A stretch of DNA of 64,000 nt from UBA117 sp049975245 (GCA_049975245.1 JBNGDB010000001.1:62001-126000), one strand, 5' to 3'. Counted from the first letter of the stretch, positions 26,171-36,344 are shown. The notes: generated by a model not told the origin, from the letters alone. Numbers and translations are program-made.

Positions 26171-27940
26171 CTAAAGAATAATACTAGGTTTTTCTCCAGG
26201 TTGGGTTTCTATTAAACTCTCAGGATCATCAATTTTATATAGAGTAAATATGCCAATGGTTTTTATTATATTATAATCAGGAATATTTAATCCGCCACCC
26301 CGGTATATATAATAATAGGCCTTTTTTTCCTGTAAAAATTTTGAAAACTCGTTTAAATCTCCAAACTCTTTAAACATGCTTTTTTTAGTCTGTGGAATGG
26401 CCCGGTATATCCTCTTTTTCATGTACCACTCAAATCCAGGCCAGTGATTAGAGTAAACAATCTTTTTATAGAGGAGTGGATCATTATCTTTCAGCCAGAT
26501 ACTCATGGCTTCCATGTCCTGGGCATAATTTTCCTGGGGAATTCTGTCTAAGAAAACAATGGTAGATGATAAAACCATAAACACCAGCGCCAGGGACAGA
26601 ACCCATGAACTAATATTCAAATTTTTATATTTAAACTTTAATTTACTGGAAATATTATTAATCCCCAGTACTACTAAAAAAGCAAGGCCAGGCATAACTG
26701 TAACAAAATATCTGTCATTTTTCGTGGCCAGAATACTGTGGAATACAACATAAACAGTTAACCATAAAAAGAACATCACATCTATATCCGAATTTTTAAT
26801 ATCTAAATGATTAAGGAAGCCATAGATTAGATAGAATAATACGAATATGATGGCAACACTTAAAACGTAAGAAACATCTCCTAATGTTATTATAAGGACT
26901 GTGAGCAGTATTATAAATAATCCCAATTTAAGCCATCCCATCTTACCCTGCAAGGGCCCATATTCCTTTTTAAGATTTAAATTGCTCATTTTCTTTAAAA
27001 TATTATATAAATAAATAGAAATTCCCAGGACCATAATTCCAAGGAGGATGTAGGCCACTATGCTAGGATCACTACCGGAGGGATTTAAAAATCCTGTAAA
27101 ATTGTTCTGATGGGATATGCTGGATATATAGTTGGGGATATTTTTCAGATAGTATATGTAATCCGGGTTAAATCCCGAGTCGATGGTGGTGGCGGCGTTT
27201 GAAACCGTACCTCTAAACTGTCCAAAAAAAGGTACCGGATTGCCAAGATTGACATAGAAATAGATTAAAAAGCGCAGAGATATTAAAAAACCAATAATAA
27301 TTCCTATAACTATTTCTTTAAGATTTTTAACATATTCCTTATTGATAAATATGTAGAACAAGATTATAAGACCAATTAACCCGGCAGTGTATTTGGTGAA
27401 AAATGCTATGGCTGCCAGGGGAAATGCCAGGTAATAATATTTGGAATCCTTTTTAACCGCCATTACCGTGAATAAGATCGCCAGTATGCTGAATGAAACT
27501 GATGATAAATCAATACCGCCCACCGCGATCCAGGAAAGGATTAGGGTGAATGTTGCATAGATTATAGAACCGGCAAAACTTTCAATTGAACTAAACCTAA
27601 ATTTAAGGAGACAGTAAAATCCCAGAACACCTAAAATGTATATTATACTGTCCAATATGAAAAGGGCGTTGGCTGAAACATATCCCAATCTAAAAAAGAA
27701 TGAAGTTAAATAAGGGATGAATGGTGATAGGCTCATATCATTAACAAAACTGTTAACCGCGAATCTTCGGGCAAAATTTAAATACTGAAACGTGTCCCAG
27801 TAGGCAACCCCCACATTTACCTGGATTAAGAGTTTATAAACTGTAATTACTGAAACAATGGCCATTAATATTAGAAAAAGGGAAACTGATAATTTATGGG
27901 ATTTAACATAGGTATTGAAACGCTGTAATCGTGATGACAT
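26171..27940 (-). CDS. Multi-spanning glycosyltransferase, GT39/ArnT-like
   Basis: This 589-residue protein has about 11-13 hydrophobic helices and a C-terminal outside domain of about 100 residues. After the first helix comes VGVAYWDTFQYLNFARRF, the position of the catalytic acidic residue in Dol-P-sugar dependent (GT-C) transferases. GGIDLSSVSFSILAILF and KNDRYFVTVMPGLAFL also recall ArnT/PMT enzymes. It shares these and its overall layout with the next gene, so they are paralogues. It probably transfers a sugar from a polyprenyl-phosphate donor on the outer face. AGGAAGATCTTA precedes ATG 27940. Confidence 0.82.
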   Translation of the reverse strand: MSSRLQRFNTYVKSHKLSVSLFLILMAIVSVITVYKLLIQVNVGVAYWDTFQYLNFARRFAVNSFVNDMSLSPFIPYLTSFFFRLGYVSANALFILDSIIYILGVLGFYCLLKFRFSSIESFAGSIIYATFTLILSWIAVGGIDLSSVSFSILAILFTVMAVKKDSKYYYLAFPLAAIAFFTKYTAGLIGLIILFYIFINKEYVKNLKEIVIGIIIGFLISLRFLIYFYVNLGNPVPFFGQFRGTVSNAATTIDSGFNPDYIYYLKNIPNYISSISHQNNFTGFLNPSGSDPSIVAYILLGIMVLGISIYLYNILKKMSNLNLKKEYGPLQGKMGWLKLGLFIILLTVLIITLGDVSYVLSVAIIFVLFYLIYGFLNHLDIKNSDIDVMFFLWLTVYVVFHSILATKNDRYFVTVMPGLAFLVVLGINNISSKLKFKYKNLNISSWVLSLALVFMVLSSTIVFLDRIPQENYAQDMEAMSIWLKDNDPLLYKKIVYSNHWPGFEWYMKKRIYRAIPQTKKSMFKEFGDLNEFSKFLQEKKAYYYIYRGGGLNIPDYNIIKTIGIFTLYKIDDPESLIETQPGEKPSIIL

Positions 27941-28178
27941 TAAGATCTTCCTATTAATTGATAAATATTTTAAGGGATTTGTATTGTAATTTTTGATTTA
28001 TTTTATTAAGGATGTTAAATTAGATTATTTCCCATTATTTATTTAACTGTCTATTTATATTGTATGATAAGGATTAACTGATTTTAGCTTTGGAAATTGA
28101 TTATTTATTTAATTTCATTAAATATTGAAATATTCAATTATTTCCTTCAAATAATTTTTTTCTTTTCTACAGTATTGG

Positions 28179-29867
28179 TTAAATTTTCTGGTAAATAGCT
28201 ATGATTCCAATGGTTTTAATTTTCACATATCCGGGAATTTCAAGTTTAGGATTTTTAAGAACATCAATATAATAATCTGCATTTAAATTATCCAGTTCTT
28301 GATAGAAATCCTGGTTTGTTTTAAAATTTCGGGGTATGCGGGTGTAAACTCTTTTTTTCAAGTACCAGCTAAAAGCAGGTCCACGATCAGCTACTATAAC
28401 TTTGGACTGGTAATCTGGATCATAACTTATTAGAAAATCTGCAGCTGCCTCTTCATTATCAATCCAATAATAACTCCGGGGCATTTCATTAATAAAACTT
28501 AATGACGAAAATAACATGATACACACAATAAACAGGGATAAGATTACACTACTATAATTAGTCCTGGAATCACCATTTTTAATATATCTCTTATAAGGGA
28601 TCTTATTAGCTAGGCAGTTTAGGGCAAGAGCCAGGAAATATGCAAGAGCTGGCAGTGCAGTTAGGATATAGCGATCAACCTTCACTGCATGATAACTTAA
28701 AAATAAAAAGTACATGGAAAACCATACAAAAAATAAAACATCCAGATCAGCCTTATCCTGATAATCCTTAATAAGTTTATAGATTAAAAAGGCGATTATC
28801 AGTAGGAGAATTTCACTAAACAGATAAGATATTTTAGCATAACTAAAAATGAGAATAGAACTTAAAATAATTAACAAGACTAGTTTTAAACCATTATTCC
28901 TATTTAACCAGTTTTTAGAATTTTTAACCTTTTTTATAATGTTATAAAGGTAGATGGTTATTCCTGCAGCAATAAAAATCAGTATTATATAGGAAACTAT
29001 GGTGGCCGGTCCGGTGGTATTTAAAATTGCACCGTAGGATTCTGGTGCGGTGTTGGATATGTAGTTAGGCAGATTTTTCAGGTAGTATAATACATCTAAA
29101 TTGTAACCTGGATTGGCAGTGGTAACTGCTCCAGTGGCAGTGTTGCTCACCTGACTAACAAAGGGGAATGGATCACCAGAAACTAGATAAAATATCACCA
29201 GGAAGGGGCAGCTAATAACAATAGCTAATAATATCCCTATCAAAATATTTTTAGCTTGTTTTAGGTGGTCCTTATTTATAAAAATATAGAATAGTATTAG
29301 TATTACCATAAAACCCGAGGTATAGCGGGTTAGAAAGGCCAGAGCAGCTAGAGGAAATGCTAGGTAGTAATATTTTCCATCAGATTTAACTGCCAGTATG
29401 GTGAAGAGCATGGCCCATATGCTAAGTGAGATGGCTGGTACATCTGTGGCGCCTGAAACTGCCCAGGGAATTATAAGAGACAAACTAGCAAAAAAGATGC
29501 TTCCTGCAAAACTGAAAATAGAATTAAATCTTTGATTTAATAGCAGGTATAGTCCAATTATTCCCAGCACAAATAATATTCCGCTCAGAATAAAAACAGC
29601 ATTCTCCCAAACATATCCGGCCCGGAAAATTAGGGAGGTTAAAAATGGTAAAAAGGGGGATAGCAGCATCTGATCCCCCACACCCATCCCTGCAAAGCGC
29701 AGGGCATTACCCAGATATACAAAGATATCCCAGTAATAAATCCCTAAATGGGACTGGATATTTATAAGTGAAAGGGTTATAATAGAGATAATGAGGGTTA
29801 ATATGATTAAAAGAAATGTATTAGAACTTTTCTTTAGCAGTTTTTCTTTTAAATTATTCCCTAACAT
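28179..29867 (-). CDS. Multi-spanning glycosyltransferase, GT39/ArnT-like (paralogue)
   Basis: This 562-residue membrane protein is parallel to the preceding one along its whole length: GIYYWDIFVYLGNALRFAG, SGATDVPAISLSIWAMLFT, KVDRYILTALPALAYFL, and a C-terminal outside domain ending in IKTIGIIAIYQKI. The YWD motif in the first loop is the likely catalytic site. It lies 31 bases downstream of the DPM1-like gene, which could supply its lipid-phosphate sugar donor. Two copies suggest two related linkages or acceptors. Confidence 0.82.
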   Translation of the reverse strand: MLGNNLKEKLLKKSSNTFLLIILTLIISIITLSLINIQSHLGIYYWDIFVYLGNALRFAGMGVGDQMLLSPFLPFLTSLIFRAGYVWENAVFILSGILFVLGIIGLYLLLNQRFNSIFSFAGSIFFASLSLIIPWAVSGATDVPAISLSIWAMLFTILAVKSDGKYYYLAFPLAALAFLTRYTSGFMVILILFYIFINKDHLKQAKNILIGILLAIVISCPFLVIFYLVSGDPFPFVSQVSNTATGAVTTANPGYNLDVLYYLKNLPNYISNTAPESYGAILNTTGPATIVSYIILIFIAAGITIYLYNIIKKVKNSKNWLNRNNGLKLVLLIILSSILIFSYAKISYLFSEILLLIIAFLIYKLIKDYQDKADLDVLFFVWFSMYFLFLSYHAVKVDRYILTALPALAYFLALALNCLANKIPYKRYIKNGDSRTNYSSVILSLFIVCIMLFSSLSFINEMPRSYYWIDNEEAAADFLISYDPDYQSKVIVADRGPAFSWYLKKRVYTRIPRNFKTNQDFYQELDNLNADYYIDVLKNPKLEIPGYVKIKTIGIIAIYQKI

Positions 29868-29898
29868 TTCATCGTCTCTTCAATTGATAGAAAAAAAA

Positions 29899-30783
29899 TT
29901 AGCGGTTAATAGATCTTTCTATTAAACGGGAAATACTGTCGAGAATAATCCCTGTAAAAGTCATGAAGATCCCAGCCAGTGTTATCATTATCATAAGTAG
30001 TGTAGGGGCCATGGTAATGCTTTTACCGGTGATGTAGTCCCTTATGAAAAATAAACTGATTATCAGTCCTATGATTACAATTATCAAGCCAGGTATGGTG
30101 AAGTAATACAGTGGCTGGTTTATCTCAATTTCCCTGATTATTTTGATTAGAACCCTTATACCGTGGCTTAAAGGATGTTTAGTGGAACCATCAACATCGT
30201 ATCTAACACCAATCTCCACTTCAACAATTCTAAGTTTATTATTAGCAGCATCTACCAGCATTTCACTCTCCACACCAAAACCACTGTCCTTAAAACGGAA
30301 TAATGGTACAGTGTGACCGGCAAAGGCCCGATAACCGCTCTGGGTGTCGGTGATTTTTAATCCACTGCTTATATTGGTGGCTGTGTCCAGAACTTTCTGG
30401 CCCACTCTACGGTAAGCAGGGGTGTTTTCATCAGTTCCGTGGATGTATCTGCTACCGTTTACCACATCAGCCTCACCATCAACAATGGGTTTCACCAGGG
30501 CCGGTATCTCTTTGGGGTAATGCTGTCCATCAGCGTCAATGGTTACCACCACGTCAGCATCTTCAATCATATTAAAACCAGTTTTAAGAGCAGCTCCTTT
30601 GCCCATATTAAGGGGGTGGCTGGCTACTTCAGCACCGGCCATCCGGGCAATATTAGCTGTTTCATCAGTACTTCCATCATCCACCACTATAACCCGATCC
30701 ACATACTGGGCTGTTCGTAGCACCATACTTCCTATGGAAACTTCTTCATTGTAGGCTGGTAATATTGCAGTTATTTTTGCCAT
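29899..30783 (-). CDS. GT2 polyprenyl-phosphate glycosyltransferase (DPM1-like) with two C-terminal helices
   Basis: Residues 1 to about 215 form a GT-A domain with AILPAYNEE, VVDDGSTDET, HPLNMGKGAALKTGF and the metal-binding TIDADGQH, followed by ITDTQSGYRAF. Two transmembrane helices follow near 225-275. This is the layout of dolichol-phosphate mannose/glucose synthases. It would load hexose onto a polyprenyl phosphate at the cytoplasmic face for the two GT39-like proteins that follow. Its start ATG 30783 has GGAGAATATGACTA upstream. Confidence 0.9.
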   Translation of the reverse strand: MAKITAILPAYNEEVSIGSMVLRTAQYVDRVIVVDDGSTDETANIARMAGAEVASHPLNMGKGAALKTGFNMIEDADVVVTIDADGQHYPKEIPALVKPIVDGEADVVNGSRYIHGTDENTPAYRRVGQKVLDTATNISSGLKITDTQSGYRAFAGHTVPLFRFKDSGFGVESEMLVDAANNKLRIVEVEIGVRYDVDGSTKHPLSHGIRVLIKIIREIEINQPLYYFTIPGLIIVIIGLIISLFFIRDYITGKSITMAPTLLMIMITLAGIFMTFTGIILDSISRLIERSINR

Positions 30784-30852
30784 TAGTCATATTCTCCGTA
30801 AATAAATATTCATTAATTTATAATGTTTTTAGATAAATAAAGTTTATATTAA

Positions 30853-31791
30853 TCATTCTAAGCGGTAATACCACTTCATCCAATCCACAGTCCTCTTAAT
30901 ACCCTCTTCTGGATTAATCTGGGGATCGTGGTTCAAGTCATTAATAGCTTTGGTAAAGTCCATAGTCTTAACTTGGGTGGTGAAAGCTTCTGCTTCGTGG
31001 TAGGTTACCAGTGAATCATCCCTTCCCACTGCATCCAGGACAATATCAGAATATTCTTTAATCTCTTTCTCCCATTCCTGTTTACCTCCCACATTATAGA
31101 CTTCTCCCGGTATGAAGTTGTCCACAATATTGGCAAAAGTTCGAGCCGAATCCTCCACATAATCAATTATTCTTTTATGGCCCTTATAGACAGTATAAGG
31201 TTGATTAAATAGTGCTTTATATATGAATATGGGTATAAATCCCTTGTAGGGAGTGTAATGTTCATGGGGGCCGTAGCAATTCACAGGCCTAACCCGGACA
31301 GTCTCTGTATCAAACATGGTGGCAGAATTCATGCACATTAATTCACCAGCCCATTTGGTGATGGCGTAGTCGTTCATTTGATAGGTGTCCTTTATAGGGT
31401 TGTTGACCATAACATCTTCACTCATCACCCCGGTATAGTCCCCGTAGACTTCTGCTGAAGAGAAAAATATCATTCTAAATCCCAGTTTTTCCTGCAACCG
31501 GATCATGTGCTTGGTACCGATCACGTTGGTCTGCCACAAGTTTTCATAGTAATCCTCACCATTCCAGCGACCATACTCCGCTGCCAGGTGATAAACATAA
31601 TCATACTTGTCCTTGTCAAATAACCGTTCTATCTGCCGGTAATTACTTACATCAGCCCTTATATAATTTTCTCGGTCATTATGAAGTAAATCCACCGCCA
31701 AAACTTCATGGCCGCGGCTTTGTAATTCGTTAACTAAATTGGTTCCAATAAATCCAGAACCTCCAGTTACCATTATCTTCTGGGTTTCCAT
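30853..31791 (-). CDS. NAD-dependent sugar-nucleotide epimerase/dehydratase
   Basis: This 312-residue extended SDR has GGSGFIGTNLVNEL, FSSAEVYGDYTGVM and YAITK. The substrate end has RPVNCYGPHEHYTPYKG and a basic KGHKRIIDYVEDSAR. It is clearly a sugar-nucleotide SDR distinct from the two others here. Its ribosome site GGAGGATTAAATC contains the stop codon of the small TIGR04076 gene, so the two are coupled. The reaction is not resolved by sequence alone. Confidence 0.85.
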   Translation of the reverse strand: METQKIMVTGGSGFIGTNLVNELQSRGHEVLAVDLLHNDRENYIRADVSNYRQIERLFDKDKYDYVYHLAAEYGRWNGEDYYENLWQTNVIGTKHMIRLQEKLGFRMIFFSSAEVYGDYTGVMSEDVMVNNPIKDTYQMNDYAITKWAGELMCMNSATMFDTETVRVRPVNCYGPHEHYTPYKGFIPIFIYKALFNQPYTVYKGHKRIIDYVEDSARTFANIVDNFIPGEVYNVGGKQEWEKEIKEYSDIVLDAVGRDDSLVTYHEAEAFTTQVKTMDFTKAINDLNHDPQINPEEGIKRTVDWMKWYYRLE

Positions 31792-31794
31792 GAT

Positions 31795-32094
31795 TTAATC
31801 CTCCTCTATTCTTCTACAACGGAATATAACAGTACCACCATCGGTGTAAGGTTTTCCCGGATCAACACACTGCATATAAGCATGTTCTTCATCATTTTTT
31901 TGGGTGAGTCCCAATTCCACAGGACACCATTTATGCTCCAGGATGGTGGTGTAGTGCAGTATGGTTGAAAGCGCGTGGGTGCATATTTTGTCGGTTTTAT
32001 CCACTAAAATTTCAGGATCGCTGATGATAATTTTATCACCTAATTCATGCACGGGACAATTTCCCTTAATCTCGTGCACTGTTATTTCCAGCAA
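31795..32094 (-). CDS. TIGR04076 family small cysteine protein
   Basis: This 99-residue protein has five cysteines (C13, C38, C57, C76, C93) in the arrangement of the TIGR04076 family, found in anaerobes and of unknown function. NCPVHELGDKI at the start and CVDPGKPYTDGGTVIFRC at the end are the clearest parts. There is no ATG. TTG 32094 follows GGTGTATTTTTT, and this start region is duplicated exactly upstream (see 32078-32147). The stop overlaps the ribosome site of the next gene. Confidence 0.82.
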   Translation of the reverse strand: MLEITVHEIKGNCPVHELGDKIIISDPEILVDKTDKICTHALSTILHYTTILEHKWCPVELGLTQKNDEEHAYMQCVDPGKPYTDGGTVIFRCRRIEED

Positions 32095-32147
32095 AAAAAT
32101 ACACCTTCAAATACTGTTATTTCCAGCAAAAAAATACACCTTCAAAT
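32078..32147. repeat. 35-bp perfect tandem duplication over a ribosome site and TTG start
   Basis: A 35-base unit at 32078-32112 is repeated exactly at 32113-32147. It carries, in minus sense, the ribosome site, the TTG start and the first codons of the TIGR04076 gene. As 35 is not a multiple of three, the upstream copy opens a 15-codon frame that ends in TAA just inside the real gene. Confidence 0.9.
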
Positions 32148-32213
32148 AATTCATATTCTTTAATATTCATTCATTAAAATTATTTACAACCTAATACTAA
32201 ATAGTAATGAAAA

Positions 32214-32438
32214 TTATTCTTTAATAGCAATAAAAAGTATTTTACCGCCTTTTATTACTCTTAAACCCTCATCGGTTTCCAATACAGTGTTAAGATAATT
32301 ATCCAGTGCTATGATCTTTCCTTCATCGTAAGTGTTATTTTTAAAAGCAACCTGGACATTTTTATTTTTAAACATTCTAAACTGTTTGGCCAGTTCATTT
32401 TCATAGTCAACTTTCTGCCTTTTAAATTTTTTATTCAT
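32214..32438 (-). CDS. Lsm (Sm-like) RNA-binding protein
   Basis: This 74-residue protein has a basic N-terminal helix region and then an Sm fold: KNVQVAFKNNTYDEGKIIALD as Sm1 (given over two strands) and RVIKGGKILFIAI as Sm2, with the Gly in KGG where RNA-contacting Lsm proteins have RG. Such proteins form rings that bind U-rich RNA. GGTGTAACAG precedes ATG 32438. It appears transcribed alone or ahead of the TIGR04076 gene. Confidence 0.78.
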   Translation of the reverse strand: MNKKFKRQKVDYENELAKQFRMFKNKNVQVAFKNNTYDEGKIIALDNYLNTVLETDEGLRVIKGGKILFIAIKE

Positions 32439-32673
32439 CTGTTACACCATCTTTTAAGTTTAATACTAATAACTTGTTAAATTAAAATTTTATGATAAGA
32501 TAATTAAGATTACATTACTAATAAATTTACCCAAAAAAATCAGATGTAACAGTTATCTATTTACATTGATTTGGAATCATTTTAAAGAAAAATCGCTATA
32601 TTTAAGAAATAACCCAGCCAATATTATTTTAGATACAAAAAATATTATAATTTTGATTAGTTTGGAGAGTTAA

Positions 32674-34110
32674 ATGACCACGGCCAAAAAGATTGCCAAG
32701 AACACTGGAGTTCTGGTACTTTCACAAATTGTAACCTACATACTGGGATTTATATACGTAGTTTACGTGGCCCGATATTTAGGTGCTGCTGGTTACGGTA
32801 TATTATCCTTTGGTTTAGCCTTCACCGGCATTTTCGCCGTGGCAGTGGATCTAGGTTTGAACACCATAACCACCAGGGACCTGGCTCGGGATAAGAAAAA
32901 AGCCTCTAACTATCTGGGTAATGTCACAGCAGTGAAGTTAATATTATCCATAATAGTGTTTATTCTGATTGCCTTAACCATAAATCTCCTGGGATATCCT
33001 CCAGAGACAGTTACCGTGGTATACTTTTTAGGTTTATACGTGGTGGTTGCTGCATTTTCTCAAATGTTCTACGCCATCTATCAGGCCTATGAGGAAATGG
33101 AATATCAATCTATTGGACAGGTGCTGAACACTGCATTTATTCTGATATTCACCCTTATAGCTATCTATTACCAGGCTGATCTGGTTTTGATCTCTTCAAT
33201 ATATTTACTGGGCAGCATACTGGTTTTAGCATATAATTTAATTGTAACCTATTTCAAATTCACCAAATTCCAGTTGATGATTAATTACAGTTTCTGGAAG
33301 TCTAAAGTTTCAGAAGCACTACCCTTCGGTTTAACATCTATATATGGAACAATTTATACCTATATTGACTCGGTTATGTTGTCGCTGATGCAGGGCGACC
33401 TGGTGGTGGGATGGTATTCTGCTGCATACCGTTTAATTTTAATAGTTCTATATCTGCCCGGTATTATTAATCAGGCCATCTTTCCGGTGATGAGTAAATT
33501 TTACATATCCTCTGATGATTCTCTTCGAAGGATTCAGGAGAAATTTTTTAAATACATGCTGATTCTGGGATTTCCCATAGGAGTGGGAACCACCATACTG
33601 GCTGATAGGATAATACTATTAATATTTGGTGAAGGATTTCTTCCCTCTATTTTTGCCTTGCAGATATTGATCTGGACTATTGTCATCACCTTCTGTGGAG
33701 CAGCCTTTGTGAAATTATTTGAAGCATCCGGCCGGCAGATGACAATAACCAAAGTAACTGGTATAGGAGTATTGGTTAATATAGTTATGAATCTGGTCCT
33801 AATCCCTATTTTAAGTTTTGTAGGGGCCAGCATAGCCACAGTAGTCACGGAGATAATTGTGGTGGGCAGCATAATTGGATTAAGCTATAAAGTAGGTTAT
33901 GGTTTGCCTGCCCGTAAAAATTTGGTAATTGGTATCAAAGTGGTTATCTCTGGACTGGTTATGGGAATATTTCTATGGTACTTCCACAACCTCAATCTGA
34001 TCCTCTTAGTCATCCTAGCAGTGATAATCTACATGGCAGCACTTTTGGTTAGCAGGGCCTTTGATAAAGAGGATCTATACCTTTTAAGGCAGATATTAAA
34101 AATAAGATAA
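32674..34110 (+). CDS. Oligosaccharide flippase (polysaccharide biosynthesis transporter), second copy
   Basis: This 478-residue protein has about 14 hydrophobic helices and the typical N-terminus VARYLGAAGYGILSFGLAF. It is related to, but longer than, the flippase at 17719. A region rich in helix-breaking YSAAYRLILIVLYLPGI is also family-typical. It stands alone on the plus strand between two minus-strand groups. It would export lipid-linked sugars of the second subcluster. TTTGGAGAGTTAA precedes ATG 32674. Confidence 0.9.
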   Translation: MTTAKKIAKNTGVLVLSQIVTYILGFIYVVYVARYLGAAGYGILSFGLAFTGIFAVAVDLGLNTITTRDLARDKKKASNYLGNVTAVKLILSIIVFILIALTINLLGYPPETVTVVYFLGLYVVVAAFSQMFYAIYQAYEEMEYQSIGQVLNTAFILIFTLIAIYYQADLVLISSIYLLGSILVLAYNLIVTYFKFTKFQLMINYSFWKSKVSEALPFGLTSIYGTIYTYIDSVMLSLMQGDLVVGWYSAAYRLILIVLYLPGIINQAIFPVMSKFYISSDDSLRRIQEKFFKYMLILGFPIGVGTTILADRIILLIFGEGFLPSIFALQILIWTIVITFCGAAFVKLFEASGRQMTITKVTGIGVLVNIVMNLVLIPILSFVGASIATVVTEIIVVGSIIGLSYKVGYGLPARKNLVIGIKVVISGLVMGIFLWYFHNLNLILLVILAVIIYMAALLVSRAFDKEDLYLLRQILKIR

Positions 34111-34268
34111 ATTTTCCAGGTTATATCTGGCAGATATTGAAGATAGACTACTCTATTTCTAGTATAATAATCAGATATTAAATAGGATTTAAATTTTTAA
34201 AAGATTAATCTAAGTTTTAAAAGTCATTCAATGCTTATTTTTAATGGGATATATTTATTATAATGGAA

Positions 34269-35396
34269 TTAGTAGGGATCCCAGTCTTTAACTTCCTGGT
34301 AATCTGGAAATTTCCCATAACTATATCTTTCAAACAATTTACCCCATGAAGTCTGTTGAAATTCTTTAATATTTCTTTTACCTATTGAAGGATACCATAA
34401 ATGGTCATGGTAATATTCTGAGGCAAAGATAAAGGTTTTGAATATTGGAGAATTAAATAAAAGGTTGTGAAGCCATTGGATATTCATGGTTTTTTTTCTA
34501 AGTCGTTGATCCCAGCGTATAACCGGACTTCTCCTGGTGGTGAATTTAAAATTTAAATTATTAAACTGGGCATTTTCCATGCCTAAAATTTCAATCTGTT
34601 CTGGATCTCCCATGCCCAATCCTTTATCATGGGCCATTCGAATATAATCAATATCCATTGGTTTAAAACCCATTATCTGTGCAGCCACTGCATCAACAGC
34701 CACCTGGTCCGTGCTGGCCAGTATAAGATTACCAGTGTAGGGAGTCATGGTCCGGGGACCAGCACCATCACCACATACACAGCCGTCCATAACCGCTAAT
34801 ATCCCGGGATGAATCTCTTGCTGGATAGATAAAAGGTCTACCAGCACCTCGTGAATCTTTTTATGAGCATGGTGCCGGTATTTTGGTATTAATCCTCCGA
34901 AAGCGTTTTTTATAGCACCGGTGGTGGTGGTGTGTCCATGGGTTTTCATGGTGGGAAAATGTATAACATTACTCTGGAGAAATATCTCCGGTATCAAAAT
35001 TTCCCCGAAGATCTCATCCATGGCCAGCATATCAGATTTAACCTCATAATTTACCCATTCCACATCAGTTAAAGGCTGAAAATCAACACTATAATCCTTT
35101 AACAGGGGAAGCCATTTATTATAGAAAGCCCCCTTCCAGGGATGGGTAACCACGGTCTGATTTTCCACAGCCAAAACATCCTGGTAATGGTCCTCTTTCA
35201 AACAATTAAGCACGCCTTCCAGTTGCCAGGGCGGGGTGGAACAGGCAGGATAATAAAGGGTCCAGGATAGATTAAGTTTTAAAATTGTTTTAGTGGAGGG
35301 TTGGATTTTTTTCTGATATTCCACAAGATCCAGGGCCCTTTTATAATCGGCAACCACCTGGCGGGGTGAAGTTTCAATAACTGCTACCTTTGACAT
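34269..35396 (-). CDS. DUF362 domain protein
   Basis: This 375-residue protein matches the DUF362 family: VIHFPTMKTHGHTTTTGAIKN, the glycine-rich GLIPKYRHHAHKKIHE, MDGCVCGDGAGPRTM and VDAVAAQIMGFKP. The family is often near iron-sulfur or polysaccharide genes and its reaction is unknown. No ferredoxin clusters are present in this copy. Its ATG follows directly on the TAA of the upstream membrane gene (TAAATG), so the two are coupled. The C-terminal 60 residues are rich in Tyr, Trp and His. Confidence 0.82.
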   Translation of the reverse strand: MSKVAVIETSPRQVVADYKRALDLVEYQKKIQPSTKTILKLNLSWTLYYPACSTPPWQLEGVLNCLKEDHYQDVLAVENQTVVTHPWKGAFYNKWLPLLKDYSVDFQPLTDVEWVNYEVKSDMLAMDEIFGEILIPEIFLQSNVIHFPTMKTHGHTTTTGAIKNAFGGLIPKYRHHAHKKIHEVLVDLLSIQQEIHPGILAVMDGCVCGDGAGPRTMTPYTGNLILASTDQVAVDAVAAQIMGFKPMDIDYIRMAHDKGLGMGDPEQIEILGMENAQFNNLNFKFTTRRSPVIRWDQRLRKKTMNIQWLHNLLFNSPIFKTFIFASEYYHDHLWYPSIGKRNIKEFQQTSWGKLFERYSYGKFPDYQEVKDWDPY

Positions 35397-36344
35397 TTAA
35401 CTATCCTCTATTTGACCTTTTTTACTGTATTTTATTTTATTTTTACAGATTAAATATACTAACACACCTAAAATGGCACCATACCATAATGTACCAAATC
35501 TCACTATTATAGCGGTACCAACAGCAAGGGTAGAGCTTAACCCGAAGAGTTTAAGAAAACCGGATAATGTTGCTTCAGCCACTCCCAAACCACCAGGGAT
35601 CATGCTTAAAGCTCCGGCCAGGGATGCGAAGCTGAAAGTAAATATTGCAAGGGTTAAACTAATATATTCCCCAAAACCTTGCACAACTATAAATAATCCT
35701 AAACATTCAAAAAACCATGCTAAAACACCTAGAAGAGACATGGACGCTAAATTTTTTATCTGCAAGGTTTTCTGAAATGTCCGGTGCATGGTTTTTATAT
35801 TCCGGGAATATTTACCTGCTCTTTCTTCTAGAAGTGTTATTAACTTGTTGGAAAGTCTATCTGACTTTATTACAATAATAAAAGCGGCAAAAACCAGGGC
35901 AAATACCAATATAACGTATAATCCTTCCTCATAATAAATAATTCCCAGTAATGATAGTAAAACCAGAGCCACCATGTCGGTGAACCGGTCTACAATAACC
36001 ACGGGCACAGTCTTACCTAAGTCTTCCCCATTTATCTCTTTTATTAGCCAGCCCTTCCATATTTCTCCCAGTTTGGCGGGGGTTATGATCATGGCCAGTC
36101 CACTGAAAAACACGAATAAATTTTCTTTTAAGCCGATATCTACCTGAGCCTCTTTTAGGAAGTAATTCCATTTAATGAAACGGATAAAGTAGCCTATTGT
36201 GGTTAGAATTATAAGTAAAATAATATATGTCCAATTAAAACTTTCCAGGGCTAGTAAGAGTTTATCAAAATCAGCATAAATCCCCATTATAATGTATATT
36301 AATACTGCGAAGATTATTATAGCCCACAATCGGTTAACTTTCAT
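35397..36344 (-). CDS. LPG-synthase/AglD-like integral membrane protein (UPF0104)
   Basis: This 315-residue protein has about eight helices and the family signature TPAKLGEIWKGWLIKE, VPVVIVDRFTDMVALV and MIPGGLGVAEATLSGF. This is the transmembrane domain shared by lysylphosphatidylglycerol synthases and archaeal AglD-type glycosylation proteins. In this setting a role in handling lipid-linked sugars is more likely than aminoacylation, because no aminoacyl-transfer domain is attached. It is coupled to the DUF362 gene. Confidence 0.83.
   Translation of the reverse strand: MKVNRLWAIIIFAVLIYIIMGIYADFDKLLLALESFNWTYIILLIILTTIGYFIRFIKWNYFLKEAQVDIGLKENLFVFFSGLAMIITPAKLGEIWKGWLIKEINGEDLGKTVPVVIVDRFTDMVALVLLSLLGIIYYEEGLYVILVFALVFAAFIIVIKSDRLSNKLITLLEERAGKYSRNIKTMHRTFQKTLQIKNLASMSLLGVLAWFFECLGLFIVVQGFGEYISLTLAIFTFSFASLAGALSMIPGGLGVAEATLSGFLKLFGLSSTLAVGTAIIVRFGTLWYGAILGVLVYLICKNKIKYSKKGQIEDS

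Noticed and set aside
26171..29867. Oligosaccharyltransferase AglB/STT3
   Set aside because: The proteins are only 560-590 residues, lack a WWDYG motif and large outer domain, and resemble GT39/ArnT enzymes.
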